NCBI GenBank assembly: GCA_963519305.1
Contig: CAUQMS010000006.1
Coordinates: forward strand, 139,510-203,509
Direction: 5' to 3'
From: Ewingella sp963519305
GTDB taxonomy: Bacteria; Pseudomonadota; Gammaproteobacteria; Enterobacterales; Enterobacteriaceae
DNA: 64,000 nt
Shown: piece after piece, positions 54,704 through 63,840 of the stretch
How the letters are laid out: every line of letters starts with the position of its first letter
Numbering within the stretch: position 1 is the first letter of the stretch
Position numbers and translations under genes: made by a program
The notes under the pieces: model-generated
What the model saw: the letters and a program-made list of their open reading frames with translations, nothing else
Told to the model about the DNA's origin: nothing
Databases searched by the model: none

Positions 54704-56986
54704 TTACAGCGTTTTGGTGAACGTACGGGTGATCACGTCTTGCTGTTGTTCTTTGGTCAGCGAGTTGAAACGCACTGCATAACCTGAAACACGGATGGTA
54801 AGCTGCGGATATTTTTCCGGGTTTTCCATCGCGTCTAACAGCATTTCGCGGTTCATTACGTTGACGTTCAGATGCTGACCGCCTTCGATGTTGGCTTCAT
54901 GGTGGAAGTAACCATCCATCAGGCCAGCAAGGTTAGCTTTACGAACGTCATCATCTTTACCCAGTGCATTTGGCACGATGGAGAAGGTGTAAGAGATACC
55001 GTCTTTCGCATAAGCAAATGGAAGTTTTGCAACGGAAGTCAGAGAGGCAACAGCACCTTTCTGGTCACGACCATGCATTGGGTTTGCACCTGGGCCAAAT
55101 GGTGCGCCAGCACGACGACCATCTGGAGTGTTACCTGTTTTCTTACCGTAAACCACGTTAGAGGTAATAGTAAGAACAGACTGAGTTGCCACAGCGCCAC
55201 GGTAAGTACGCAGTTTCTGAATTTTCTTCATGAAACGCTCTACCAGGTCACAGGCAATGTCATCTACGCGTGAATCGTTGTTACCAAACTGCGGATATTC
55301 ACCTTCGATTTTGAAGTCAACCGCTAAGCCGTCTTCGTCACGAATGGTGCTGACTTTTGCATATTTGATAGCAGACAGGGAGTCAGCGGCAACAGATAGA
55401 CCTGCGATACCACACGCCATAGTGCGGTAAACATCACGGTCATGCAGGGCCATCAATGCAGCTTCATAGCTGTATTTGTCGTGCATGTAGTGAATGATGT
55501 TCAGGGCAGTGACGTACTGTTTAGCCAGCCAGTCCATGAAGTGATCCATACGTTCCATGACTTTGTCATAGTCCAGTACGGCATCCATCATTGGCGCTTC
55601 TTTCGGGCCAACCTGGATTTTCATTTTTTCGTCAACGCCGCCGTTGATGGCATACAACATGGTTTTCGCCAGGTTGGCACGCGCGCCGAAGAACTGCATT
55701 TGTTTACCAACAATCATCGGGCTTACGCAGCAAGCAATCGCGTAGTCATCATTGTTGAAGTCAGGACGCATCAGGTCATCGTTTTCATACTGTACGGAGG
55801 AAGTATCGATAGACACTTTTGCTGCGTATTTTTTGAAGTTCAGTGGCAGTTTTTCTGACCACAAAATGGTCATGTTCGGCTCTGGTGAAGGCCCCATAGT
55901 GTAGAGGGTATTCAGGAAGCGGAAGCTGTTTTTGGTTACCAGAGTACGGCCATCAACGCCCATACCTGCCAGTGATTCTGTTGCCCAGATTGGGTCACCA
56001 GAGAACAGTTCATCATACTCAGGCGTACGCAGGAAACGTACCATACGCAGTTTCATAACCAGGTGGTCAATCAGTTCCTGAGCGGCTTCTTCAGTCAGTT
56101 TGCCAGCTTTGATATCACGATCGATGAACACGTCAAGGAAGGTAGATACGCGGCCGAAGGACATTGCAGCGCCGTTCTGAGATTTAACCGCAGCCAGATA
56201 GCCGAAGTAAGTCCACTGAACAGCTTCCTGAGCGGTATTAGCCGGTGCAGAAATGTCGCAGCCATATTTGGCAGCCATTTCTTTAATCTGGCCCAGAGCA
56301 CGGTATTGCTCAGAAATCTCTTCGCGCAGCTGGATAGTCATTTCCAGATTAACGCCGTTTTCCAGATCGTTTTGCAGTGACAGGAATTGCTGATATTTGT
56401 CAGCCATCAGGAAATCAATACCGTACAGCGCAACGCGACGGTAGTCACCGATGATACGTCCACGGCCGTAGGCGTCTGGCAGACCCGTCAGAACACCGGA
56501 TTTACGGCAGTTAAGGATGTCTTTGGTATAGACGTCGAATACACCCTGATTATGGGTTTTGCGGTATTCGGTGAAGACTTTTTTCAGCGCTGGATCCAGT
56601 TCACGGCCATAAACTTTACATGAACCTTCAACCATCTTGATGCCGCCGAACGGGATCAGGGCGCGTTTCAGAGGAGCATCAGTCTGCAGACCCACGATGG
56701 TTTCAAGGGACTTGTTGATGTAGCCCGCATCATGAGAGGTGATGGTTGCAGCAACGTCGGTATCAAAATCAACTGGAGCATGGGTGCTGTTTTCCAGTTT
56801 GATGCCTTCCATTACTTTATCCCACAGCGTAGAAGTCGCTTTGGTCGCACCGGCCAGGAAAGACTCGTCACCTTCATATGGGGTGTAGTTTTTCTGGATG
56901 AAGTCACGAACGTTAACTTCAGTCTGCCAGTCGCCAGCACTAAAACCTTGCCATGCGTTGGTCAATTTTTCATTGAGCTTGGACAT
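54704..56986 (-). CDS. pflB: Formate C-acetyltransferase (pyruvate formate-lyase)
   Basis: PflB is the glycyl-radical enzyme converting pyruvate and CoA to acetyl-CoA and formate, the main fermentative route. It has 760 residues, the E. coli length. The catalytic Cys pair is in AIACCVSPMIVG (about 419-420), and the radical Gly is in RVSGYAVRFN near the C-terminus (Gly735 counting Met). The start follows AGGTAGGTGC. It lies 76 nt downstream of focA and is co-transcribed with it, plus likely promoters within focA or the gap. Confidence 0.98.
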   Translation of the reverse strand: MSKLNEKLTNAWQGFSAGDWQTEVNVRDFIQKNYTPYEGDESFLAGATKATSTLWDKVMEGIKLENSTHAPVDFDTDVAATITSHDAGYINKSLETIVGLQTDAPLKRALIPFGGIKMVEGSCKVYGRELDPALKKVFTEYRKTHNQGVFDVYTKDILNCRKSGVLTGLPDAYGRGRIIGDYRRVALYGIDFLMADKYQQFLSLQNDLENGVNLEMTIQLREEISEQYRALGQIKEMAAKYGCDISAPANTAQEAVQWTYFGYLAAVKSQNGAAMSFGRVSTFLDVFIDRDIKAGKLTEEAAQELIDHLVMKLRMVRFLRTPEYDELFSGDPIWATESLAGMGVDGRTLVTKNSFRFLNTLYTMGPSPEPNMTILWSEKLPLNFKKYAAKVSIDTSSVQYENDDLMRPDFNNDDYAIACCVSPMIVGKQMQFFGARANLAKTMLYAINGGVDEKMKIQVGPKEAPMMDAVLDYDKVMERMDHFMDWLAKQYVTALNIIHYMHDKYSYEAALMALHDRDVYRTMACGIAGLSVAADSLSAIKYAKVSTIRDEDGLAVDFKIEGEYPQFGNNDSRVDDIACDLVERFMKKIQKLRTYRGAVATQSVLTITSNVVYGKKTGNTPDGRRAGAPFGPGANPMHGRDQKGAVASLTSVAKLPFAYAKDGISYTFSIVPNALGKDDDVRKANLAGLMDGYFHHEANIEGGQHLNVNVMNREMLLDAMENPEKYPQLTIRVSGYAVRFNSLTKEQQQDVITRTFTKTL

Positions 56987-57062
56987 TATGCACCTACCTT
57001 CTAATTTGGCTTTCTTTTAAAAATCGGTTTGTAAACCTGTCGTAACAAGCATTTCACAGAAC

Positions 57063-57920
57063 TTAGTGAGGTTGCTCATCGCGGAGATAAATTACCCAGT
57101 ACGTTAACCCTACCATCAGCCCACCACCGATGATGTTCCCGATAGTGACAGGGATCAGGTTGTCGATAATAAAGTTACTGATATTCAGTTCTGCAAATTG
57201 CGCAGGAGTCGTTCCAACCGCATGCCAGAACTCAGGAGATGCAAAGTTCTTGATGACGATACCGAGAGGAATCATAAACATGTTGGCGATGCTGTGCTCA
57301 AAACCGCTGGCAACAAACATGGCGACAGGCAGGATCATGGCGAACATTTTGTCCATCAGACTGCGGCCGGAGTAACTCATCCATACCGCCAGACAGACCA
57401 TCAGGTTTGCAAGAATACCGAGACACACGGCTTCGATGAAAGTGTGATGCATTTTGTGGTCTGCGGTTTGTAAAACATTCAGACCCCACAAGCCATTATC
57501 GGTCATGTGTTCGCCGGAGAACCAGATTAGTGCGACAAAAAACAGAGCGCCAAAAAGGTTTCCGATGTAGACGTTGATCCAGTTACACGCCAACTGACCC
57601 CAGGTTATCCTGCCACTGGCCTTAGCAATAACGATGAGTACGGTAGAAGTGAAAAGGTCAGCACCACAAACGACGACCAACATCAGGCCGAGTGAGAAGC
57701 AGATCCCCCCAACCAGTTTTGCCAGACCAAAAGGAACGGCCGCAGTACCGGTGGTTGATGTAATATAGAAAACAAAAGCAATGGAAATAAAGACGCCAGC
57801 AGTGATCGCTAAATAAAAGGTTTTCAGCGGTTGTTTAGTGGCTTTATAAACACCGGCATCTTCAGCGACTTTCGCTGTAGCTGCGGGTAACAATAAATTG
57901 AAGGGGTTGTCAGCTTTCAC
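57063..57920 (-). CDS. focA: Formate channel FocA
   Basis: FocA is a pentameric inner-membrane channel of the FNT family that exports and imports formate. It is 285 residues with six transmembrane helices, starting at a GTG (57920) behind AAAGAGAGAG, a codon also used by E. coli focA. Conserved elements include the N-terminal MKADNPFNLLLPAATAKVAE that gates the pore and interacts with PflB, ADLFTSTVLIVI, and the pore His context ASGFEHSIANMFMIP. An FNR-type promoter lies upstream. Confidence 0.97.
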   Translation of the reverse strand: MKADNPFNLLLPAATAKVAEDAGVYKATKQPLKTFYLAITAGVFISIAFVFYITSTTGTAAVPFGLAKLVGGICFSLGLMLVVVCGADLFTSTVLIVIAKASGRITWGQLACNWINVYIGNLFGALFFVALIWFSGEHMTDNGLWGLNVLQTADHKMHHTFIEAVCLGILANLMVCLAVWMSYSGRSLMDKMFAMILPVAMFVASGFEHSIANMFMIPLGIVIKNFASPEFWHAVGTTPAQFAELNISNFIIDNLIPVTIGNIIGGGLMVGLTYWVIYLRDEQPH

Positions 57921-57959
57921 AGTAACTCTCTCTTTAAGGGTTATCTACTGCACAACGAG

Positions 57960-57965
57960 ATACTA
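57960..57965 (-). promoter_or_regulatory. -10 element of the focA promoter
   Basis: TAGTAT on the minus strand. It gives a start near 57953, 41.5 bp from the centre of the FNR-like site and 33 nt before the GTG start. Confidence 0.55.
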
Positions 57966-57987
57966 GCAAAGCAGTATAACGTAAAAA

Positions 57988-58001
57988 TTGACTTGGATCA
58001 T
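57988..58001 (-). promoter_or_regulatory. FNR site of focA-pflB
   Basis: On the minus strand ATGATCCAAGTCAA: each half has one mismatch to TTGAT-N4-ATCAA. The spacing to the -10 is that of class II FNR promoters. Confidence 0.6.
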
Positions 58002-58315
58002 AAGGGGGGATATTAGGGACGTTTCGGCCCTATACTAAAGGAGTAACAAGTCAGGTATGTCATTGAAAATAATAAAATAAAAACATTTTAAATTTTACAA
58101 ATAAAGTTGAAAGAATCAACGATACATAATGACTTTATGTTAATTATTAGGATGCAATGTTATCAATTCAGGGTTAAATGCGCATAATATATTCACTGTT
58201 AATTAAACGTGCGTAAAATACGTGCGATAAAACGCTTATACATTAAACGACTGTGCGATGCGGCCGAATTACACGCCACTTTTGGCTGCGAGTCAAATTT
58301 CCTCAAGCATAAAAA

Positions 58316-58339
58316 AACCGGCAGCCAAAGCTACCGGTT
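58316..58339 (-). terminator. Rho-independent terminator of ycaO
   Basis: On the minus strand AACCGGTAGC-N4-GCTGCCGGTT (one U-G pair), then TTTTTATG. It is 33 nt after the ycaO stop. Confidence 0.88.
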
Positions 58340-58371
58340 GTAAGGTTTCAATACCGACTAAATGCGTGAAG

Positions 58372-60135
58372 TCAGACTTTAGACCAGTGGCGACGTTTTG
58401 CCACTTGCAGTTTTTCGTAAGCGGCGAGCAATCCCTGATGAGCAGGTAGTGCTCGCAGGTCGGTTTCTACGGCGAAAAGGCTGTGGAAACGCTCTTCGCC
58501 ACTGATGGCGGCAGAAGCGCTATCGACGGCATCCTGACCGTACATTTTGACGAACGCGCCATAGTACTGTTCGGGAGAGCGATCTTCTTCCAACGCGAGT
58601 TGCAGTAACGTCTGCAGGCAACGGTAATAATTGTTACGTTCGTCGCTGTAGACGGAGGAGTTAAACTCATGCGCCCATTCAGCCCAGGTCAGCGCCTGAT
58701 CCATATCGCCTCCAGCCAGAGCTAGCATGGACTTCAGTTCACCCACGCGCAGCGTGTACCAGCCATTGTCTTTACCGCTGGCGATACCCAGTAATTCACG
58801 TACGCGGGTAAAGTCATCCAGACCCTCTTCGTCTAGCTGGGTGATCATTTCCAGATAGGCCTCTTTCGGCAAATCGCTGCCCGGCAGTGCCAGCAGCTGT
58901 TCGCGCAGGTGAGCGCCCATGGTGTTATTGGCTAGCAGCAAATCTTCGGCCGGGTAAATATCAGACATACCCGGAACAATGATGCGGCAAGCGTAAACGT
59001 CCAGATGTTCGTAATCAGCGATGTAAACTTCGGCGTCTTCTTTATCAAAGATAGCCATCAGCGTGGCGAACTCTTGTTTCGTGGTGCCGCTGAAGCTCCA
59101 GTCAGCGAACGCAAAGTCGGCATCCTGCTTGAACATATCCCACGAAATCAAACCACTTGAATCGATGAAGTGAGTTTCGAGATTCGCGTGTTCGGCCACT
59201 TCTTCGTCGTCGAAGGTCGGTGCTGTGAATACGTCGAGATCTTTCAGGCTGCGGCCTTGCAGCAGTTCGGTGACGGTACGTTCAAGCGCCACGCCGAAAT
59301 CAGGGTGCGCGCCGAAAGAGGCAAAACAGGTGCCATTGGCCGGGTTGAACAGCACGACGCAAATCACCGGATAGTTGCCGCCAAGTGACGCATCATAAGA
59401 AAGGATTGGGAAACCTTCTTCTTCCAATTTGGCAATCGCTTCCACCACGCCCGGATAACGCGCCAGAACGTCGGCTGGGATCTCCGGCAGGCTGATGGAT
59501 TCAGCAATGATGCGGTTTTTCACGTAGCGCTCAAATACTTCTGACAGCCCCTGAACACGCGCTTCATTGGCGGTGTTACCGGCAGACATCCCGTTGGAGA
59601 CATACAGATTTCCGATGATATTCATCGGAATATAGACTGTTTGCAGGTCAGACTGGCGGGTGAATGGCAGCGCGCAAATTCCGCGCTCCGGATTGCCTGA
59701 TTGCAGATCCACCAGGTCGCCGCCGGTCAGCTCTTTATCTGCATCATAAAAATCGTGCAGACGCTCATCCAGGATCCCCGCGGGCAGGCTATTGTCAGTC
59801 GGGATAGGGAACCATTTCTCATTCGGGTAATGCACGAAATCGCCGTTGGCAATCTCTTTACCCAGATAGAAATCTGCAAAGAAATAGTTGGTCGACAAAC
59901 GCTCAAAATACTCACCCAGCGCAGAAGCCAGCGCCGCTTTTTTACTGGCACCTTTGCCGTTGGTAAAGCACAGCGGGCAATCGCGATCGCGGATATGCAC
60001 TGACCAGACATTCGGGATCGGGTTCAGCCAGGAAGCTTCCTCGATGTTGAAACCGAGGTCAGTGAGTTTTTGTTGAAAACGGGAAATTGAATCTTCCAGC
60101 GCCGCGTCTTTGCCAGTAATGAAGGTTTGTGTCAT
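58372..60135 (-). CDS. ycaO: YcaO (ATP-dependent ribosomal S12 methylthiolation accessory protein)
   Basis: 587 residues from the ATG at 60135 (MTQTFITGKDAALEDSI; E. coli 586); a GTG three codons upstream is the alternative. It is the founding YcaO-domain protein: an ATP-binding cyclodehydratase-type fold (residues about 60-400) with ALGEYFERLSTNYFFADF, GLSEVFERYVKNRII and FGVALERTVTELLQGR supplying the Mg-ATP-binding Glu residues, plus a C-terminal TPR-like domain. In E. coli it assists RimO in beta-methylthiolation of ribosomal protein S12. No bacteriocin-type precursor is nearby, consistent with the housekeeping role. It is divergent from serC. Confidence 0.96.
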   Translation of the reverse strand: MTQTFITGKDAALEDSISRFQQKLTDLGFNIEEASWLNPIPNVWSVHIRDRDCPLCFTNGKGASKKAALASALGEYFERLSTNYFFADFYLGKEIANGDFVHYPNEKWFPIPTDNSLPAGILDERLHDFYDADKELTGGDLVDLQSGNPERGICALPFTRQSDLQTVYIPMNIIGNLYVSNGMSAGNTANEARVQGLSEVFERYVKNRIIAESISLPEIPADVLARYPGVVEAIAKLEEEGFPILSYDASLGGNYPVICVVLFNPANGTCFASFGAHPDFGVALERTVTELLQGRSLKDLDVFTAPTFDDEEVAEHANLETHFIDSSGLISWDMFKQDADFAFADWSFSGTTKQEFATLMAIFDKEDAEVYIADYEHLDVYACRIIVPGMSDIYPAEDLLLANNTMGAHLREQLLALPGSDLPKEAYLEMITQLDEEGLDDFTRVRELLGIASGKDNGWYTLRVGELKSMLALAGGDMDQALTWAEWAHEFNSSVYSDERNNYYRCLQTLLQLALEEDRSPEQYYGAFVKMYGQDAVDSASAAISGEERFHSLFAVETDLRALPAHQGLLAAYEKLQVAKRRHWSKV

Positions 60136-60326
60136 TGAGTTCACTTTTGAGCGTTCTAAAAACGCGCAATCATACGGGATTTTAGGCTACAGGCAACCGT
60201 TAACGCAGTGACAACAATGTGATCATGCTCCCGTTACGAATAACCATTGCAGACTGCTTGTCTCGAATGATAAAACCAGTAAATTGGTTATATCTTATGG
60301 TTGTCTCAGCGGAGTGGTGAGGGGAA

Positions 60327-61412
60327 ATGACTCAGGTTTATAATTTTAGTGCTGGCCCGGCAATGATCCCGGCAGAAGTATTACGTCGTGCTGAACAAGA
60401 ACTTTGTAACTGGCATGGGCTGGGAACGTCGGTAATGGAAATCAGCCACCGCAGTAAGGAGTTTATCCAGGTTGCCGAGGAGTCCGAGCAGGATATCCGT
60501 GATCTGATGAATATTCCCTCCAACTATAAAGTCCTGTTCTGCCATGGTGGCGCGCGCGCGCAATTTGCCGCCGTACCCATGAATTTACTGGGTAACAAAA
60601 CCACTGCGGATTACATCGACGGCGGTTATTGGGCACACAGCGCAGTGAAAGAAGCGCAAAAGTACTGCACGCCGAATGTTATCGATGTAACCACCACCGT
60701 CGATGGCAAACGCGGCATCTTGCCGATGAGAGAGTGGGCTTTGAATGCCGATGCTGCTTATGTTCATTACTGCCCGAATGAAACCATTGATGGTGTCGCG
60801 ATTGATGAAGTCCCTGACTTCGGCGACAAAGTTGTTATCGCTGACTACTCTTCCTCTATTTTGTCTCGCCCGGTAGATGTCAGCCGATTTGGCGTGATTT
60901 ACGCGGGTGCGCAGAAAAATATCGGCCCTGCGGGCCTGACGCTGGTCATCGTCCGTGAAGATTTGCTCGGCAAAGCGCAGAAGGCGCTGCCTTCGATTCT
61001 CGATTACACGGTACTGGCTGAAAATGATTCGATGTTTAACACGCCGCCGACCTTTGCCTGGTATTTATCGGGGATGGTGTTTAAATGGCTGAAAGAGCAG
61101 GGCGGATTGCGTGAAATGGAAAAACGTAATCAGGCGAAAGCTGAACTGCTGTATGGCACCATTGATCGCAGTGATTTTTACCGTAACAACGTAGCAGCAG
61201 CCAACCGCTCGTGGATGAACGTGCCGTTCCAGATGGCCGATGCATCGCTGGACAAGCTTTTCCTGCAACAATCTTTTGATGCAGGTATGCATGCGCTGAA
61301 AGGCCACCGCGTTTCCGGCGGCATGCGTGCTTCGATTTATAATGCTATGCCGATTGAAGGCGTGAGAGCATTGACTGACTTTATGGCTGATTTCGAAAAA
61401 CGCCACGGTTAA
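60327..61412 (+). CDS. serC: Phosphoserine / phosphohydroxythreonine aminotransferase
   Basis: SerC is a PLP enzyme for serine biosynthesis (3-phosphohydroxypyruvate to phosphoserine) and for the pyridoxal-phosphate pathway. It has 361 residues; E. coli has 362. Family motifs: YNFSAGPAMIPAEVLR at the start, GGARAQFAAVPMNLL, SSSILSRPVDVSRFGVIYAGAQKNIGPAG with the PLP Lys in AQKN (about 197), and GHRVSGGMRASIYNAMP. AGGGG precedes the ATG. It forms an operon with aroA, with a terminator-like hairpin between. Confidence 0.97.
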   Translation: MTQVYNFSAGPAMIPAEVLRRAEQELCNWHGLGTSVMEISHRSKEFIQVAEESEQDIRDLMNIPSNYKVLFCHGGARAQFAAVPMNLLGNKTTADYIDGGYWAHSAVKEAQKYCTPNVIDVTTTVDGKRGILPMREWALNADAAYVHYCPNETIDGVAIDEVPDFGDKVVIADYSSSILSRPVDVSRFGVIYAGAQKNIGPAGLTLVIVREDLLGKAQKALPSILDYTVLAENDSMFNTPPTFAWYLSGMVFKWLKEQGGLREMEKRNQAKAELLYGTIDRSDFYRNNVAAANRSWMNVPFQMADASLDKLFLQQSFDAGMHALKGHRVSGGMRASIYNAMPIEGVRALTDFMADFEKRHG

Positions 61413-61447
61413 TCTGTGCCAGAATGGCTGAATAAATGTGGTTAAAA

Positions 61448-61479
61448 AAATGACCCCGGCCGGAAATCCGGGGTCATTT
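61448..61479 (+). terminator. Attenuator/terminator between serC and aroA
   Basis: AAATGACCCCGG with CCGGGGTCATTT (12-bp arms, 8-nt loop), then T. It lies 25 nt before the aroA GTG. The very stable stem suggests that only part of the transcripts reach aroA, a feature also described for E. coli serC-aroA. Confidence 0.8.
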
Positions 61480-61504
61480 TATGAAAAAAAGAAATGGAGA
61501 AAGC

Positions 61505-62788
61505 GTGGAATCCCTGACATTACAACCCGTTGCACTGGTTAACGGCACCATCAATTTACCTGGCTCAAAAAGTGTTTCTAACCGGGCACTTTTACTGGCT
61601 GCTTTTGCGCAGGGCACGACCCGCCTGAATAATCTGCTCGACAGCGATGACGTCACTCATATGTTGAATGCCCTTACCAAACTGGGTGTGACCTATCGTC
61701 TCTCGGCCGACCGTACGCATTGTGAAATCGAGGGTCTGGGCGGCATTTTCCAGCCATCAGCAGCTCTGGAGCTTTTCCTCGGCAATGCCGGTACGGCTAT
61801 GCGCCCGCTGGCTGCGGCGCTTTGTCTTGGCACGCACAATGTGGTTTTGACGGGCGAACCGCGTATGAAAGAGCGTCCTATTGGCCATCTGGTAGATGCG
61901 CTGCGTCAGGGCGGTGCGGAAGTTGACTATCTTGAGCAGGAAAATTATCCGCCAGTGCGTTTGCGCGGTGGATTTAAAGGCGGCGAAGTTACCGTCGATG
62001 GCAGCGTCTCCAGCCAGTTTTTGACGGCGTTGCTGATGATGGCTCCGCTGGCCGGCGCGGACACCACCATCCGTATTAAAGGTGATCTGGTCTCTAAGCC
62101 TTACATTGATATTACGCTGAATTTGATGAAAATCTTTGGGGTGACGGTCAGTAACGATAATTATCAGCAGTTCCGCATCGGCGGGCAGCAGAGTTACGTG
62201 TCACCGGGTACCTATTTAGTCGAAGGCGATGCTTCTTCCGCCTCCTATTTCCTGGCTGCTGCCGCCATCAAGGGAGGAACAGTGCGCGTCACCGGCATTG
62301 GCAAAAACAGCATGCAGGGTGATATCCGTTTTGCTGACGTACTGGAAAAAATGGGCGCTAAAATCACCTGGGCTGAAGATTTTATCGAATGTACCCGTGG
62401 TGAACTGACCGGTATCGATATGGATATGAACCACATCCCTGACGCAGCAATGACCATCGCAACGGCCGCGCTGTTTGCTAAAGGGCCAACGACGTTGCGC
62501 AATATTTACAACTGGCGCGTCAAAGAGACTGACCGTCTGGCAGCGATGGCAACTGAATTGCGCAAAGTGGGCGCAACGGTTGAAGAGGGTGAGGATTACA
62601 TCCGCGTTGAACCGCCGCAATCCCTGACATTTGCCGAAATTGGTACTTATAACGATCACCGGATGGCGATGTGCTTCTCGCTGGTGGCGCTGTCGGATAC
62701 CCCGGTGACTATTTTGGATCCCAAGTGCACTGCCAAAACGTTCCCCGACTATTTTGAGCGACTCGCCGCTATCAGCACGCTGGCATAG
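61505..62788 (+). CDS. aroA: 3-phosphoshikimate 1-carboxyvinyltransferase (EPSP synthase)
   Basis: AroA joins shikimate-3-phosphate and PEP to form EPSP in the chorismate pathway. I start it at the GTG at 61505 (M-ESLTLQPVALVNGTINLPG), behind GGAGA at 61496-61500, giving 427 residues as in E. coli. The ATG at 61481 is at the edge of the attenuator hairpin and lacks a ribosome-binding site. Active-site motifs are LPGSKSVSNRALLLAA (Lys22, Ser, Arg), LFLGNAGTAMRPLAAAL (glyphosate-sensitive class I GNAGTAMR), GEPRMKERPIGHLVDAL and DMNHIPDAAMTIA. Confidence 0.97.
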   Translation: MESLTLQPVALVNGTINLPGSKSVSNRALLLAAFAQGTTRLNNLLDSDDVTHMLNALTKLGVTYRLSADRTHCEIEGLGGIFQPSAALELFLGNAGTAMRPLAAALCLGTHNVVLTGEPRMKERPIGHLVDALRQGGAEVDYLEQENYPPVRLRGGFKGGEVTVDGSVSSQFLTALLMMAPLAGADTTIRIKGDLVSKPYIDITLNLMKIFGVTVSNDNYQQFRIGGQQSYVSPGTYLVEGDASSASYFLAAAAIKGGTVRVTGIGKNSMQGDIRFADVLEKMGAKITWAEDFIECTRGELTGIDMDMNHIPDAAMTIATAALFAKGPTTLRNIYNWRVKETDRLAAMATELRKVGATVEEGEDYIRVEPPQSLTFAEIGTYNDHRMAMCFSLVALSDTPVTILDPKCTAKTFPDYFERLAAISTLA

Positions 62789-62800
62789 TCTATAACTAAG

Positions 62801-62828
62801 ACGGACATCGAAAGATGTCCGTTTTTTC
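62801..62828 (+). terminator. Rho-independent terminator of aroA
   Basis: ACGGACATC-GAAA-GATGTCCGT then TTTTTC, 12 nt after the aroA stop. Confidence 0.9.
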
Positions 62829-62984
62829 TGTGCTTTATCGTCAGCAGTTTTATAGGTGTAGTCTGCTTTTTCGGCAACTGAACAACGTGGGGTAACAGTT
62901 GTGATAAAGGCAGCGTATAATAGCGCTCCTGAATTAGCCTTTCCGGGTTAATGATGAGGGTTTACCCCACCAAAGGAGACAGAA

Positions 62985-63683
62985 ATGACGGCTTTAGCCC
63001 CGGTAATAACCGTTGATGGGCCAAGTGGCGCAGGTAAAGGCACGCTGTGTAAAGCGTTGGCAGAGGCCTTAGAATGGCGCTTGCTGGACTCCGGTGCCAT
63101 CTACCGCGTTTTAGCACTGGCTGCTTTACATCATCAGGTTGATATTGTCTCTGAAGAGGCGTTGGTCCCGCTTGCCGCACACCTTGACGTTCGTTTTGTC
63201 GCTCAGGATGGGCAATTAAAAGTGATTTTAGAAGGTGAGGATGTCAGTAATGAAATCCGCACTGAAACGGTGGGCAATACGGCCTCTCAGGCTGCCGCTT
63301 TCCCCCGCGTTCGCGAAGCCTTGCTCCGTCGCCAGCGGGCTTTCCGTGAGGCACCAGGGCTTATTGCTGACGGGCGTGATATGGGCACTGTCGTTTTCCC
63401 TGATGCACCTGTAAAAATATTTTTGGATGCCAGCTCGGAAGAGCGTGCGAACAGAAGAATGCTACAGTTGCAGGAAAAAGGCTTTAGTGTTAACTTTGAA
63501 CGTCTTTTAGCCGAGATAAAGGAACGGGATGACCGTGACCGTAATCGTGCTATAGCGCCTTTGGTTGCCGCTTCTGATGCGTTATTACTGGATTCAACCA
63601 GTATGTCGATTGATGAAGTTATCCAACGTGCGTTGGCTTATGCCACTGAAATTCTAGGATTGCCGCAAAAACAAACCCGGTGA
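62985..63683 (+). CDS. cmk: Cytidylate kinase
   Basis: Cmk phosphorylates CMP and dCMP with ATP. It has 232 residues (E. coli 227); the ATG follows AAAGGAGACAG. The P-loop is VDGPSGAGKGTLCKAL (about 10-20), the CMP site includes LDSGAIYR and the Arg pair in VFPDAPVKIFLDASSEERANRR, and the lid region is ERDDRDRNRA. rpsA follows, the standard cmk-rpsA arrangement. ycaL, found between aroA and cmk in E. coli, is missing. Confidence 0.97.
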   Translation: MTALAPVITVDGPSGAGKGTLCKALAEALEWRLLDSGAIYRVLALAALHHQVDIVSEEALVPLAAHLDVRFVAQDGQLKVILEGEDVSNEIRTETVGNTASQAAAFPRVREALLRRQRAFREAPGLIADGRDMGTVVFPDAPVKIFLDASSEERANRRMLQLQEKGFSVNFERLLAEIKERDDRDRNRAIAPLVAASDALLLDSTSMSIDEVIQRALAYATEILGLPQKQTR

Positions 63684-63840
63684 TCGAGCCTTATTTCTGG
63701 TGCTGAATACTCTTCAGTGCCAGTTTTGGCTATAGTTTTTTTTAACCTCGCCGCAAGGATCTGTAGCGGGGCATTTGAAACAACCCCATCCAGCAGGACG
63801 CCAGATGGACGTTAAACTTAAGAACTTAAAGATTAACAAC

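Larger units (their letters stand above)
57921..58371. other. Regulatory region upstream of focA-pflB
   Basis: 451 nt between focA and ycaO (both minus strand), AT-rich and holding the focA-pfl control region. Recognised: an FNR-like site (57988-58001), a -10 (57960-57965), ArcA-like stretches GTTAATTATT (58139-58148), GGTTAAATG (58171-58179) and GTTAATTAAA (58198-58207), and the ycaO terminator. No gene was seen. Confidence 0.6.

Noticed and set aside
58108..58122. GTTGAAAGAATCAAC palindrome as a second FNR site
   Set aside because: The two halves are separated by 3 bp rather than the 4 needed for an FNR dimer.
58372..60135. ycaO as part of a thiazole/oxazole-modified peptide cluster
   Set aside because: The neighbours are focA and serC, there is no precursor peptide or dehydrogenase gene, and the sequence matches the housekeeping E. 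coli YcaO along its whole length.
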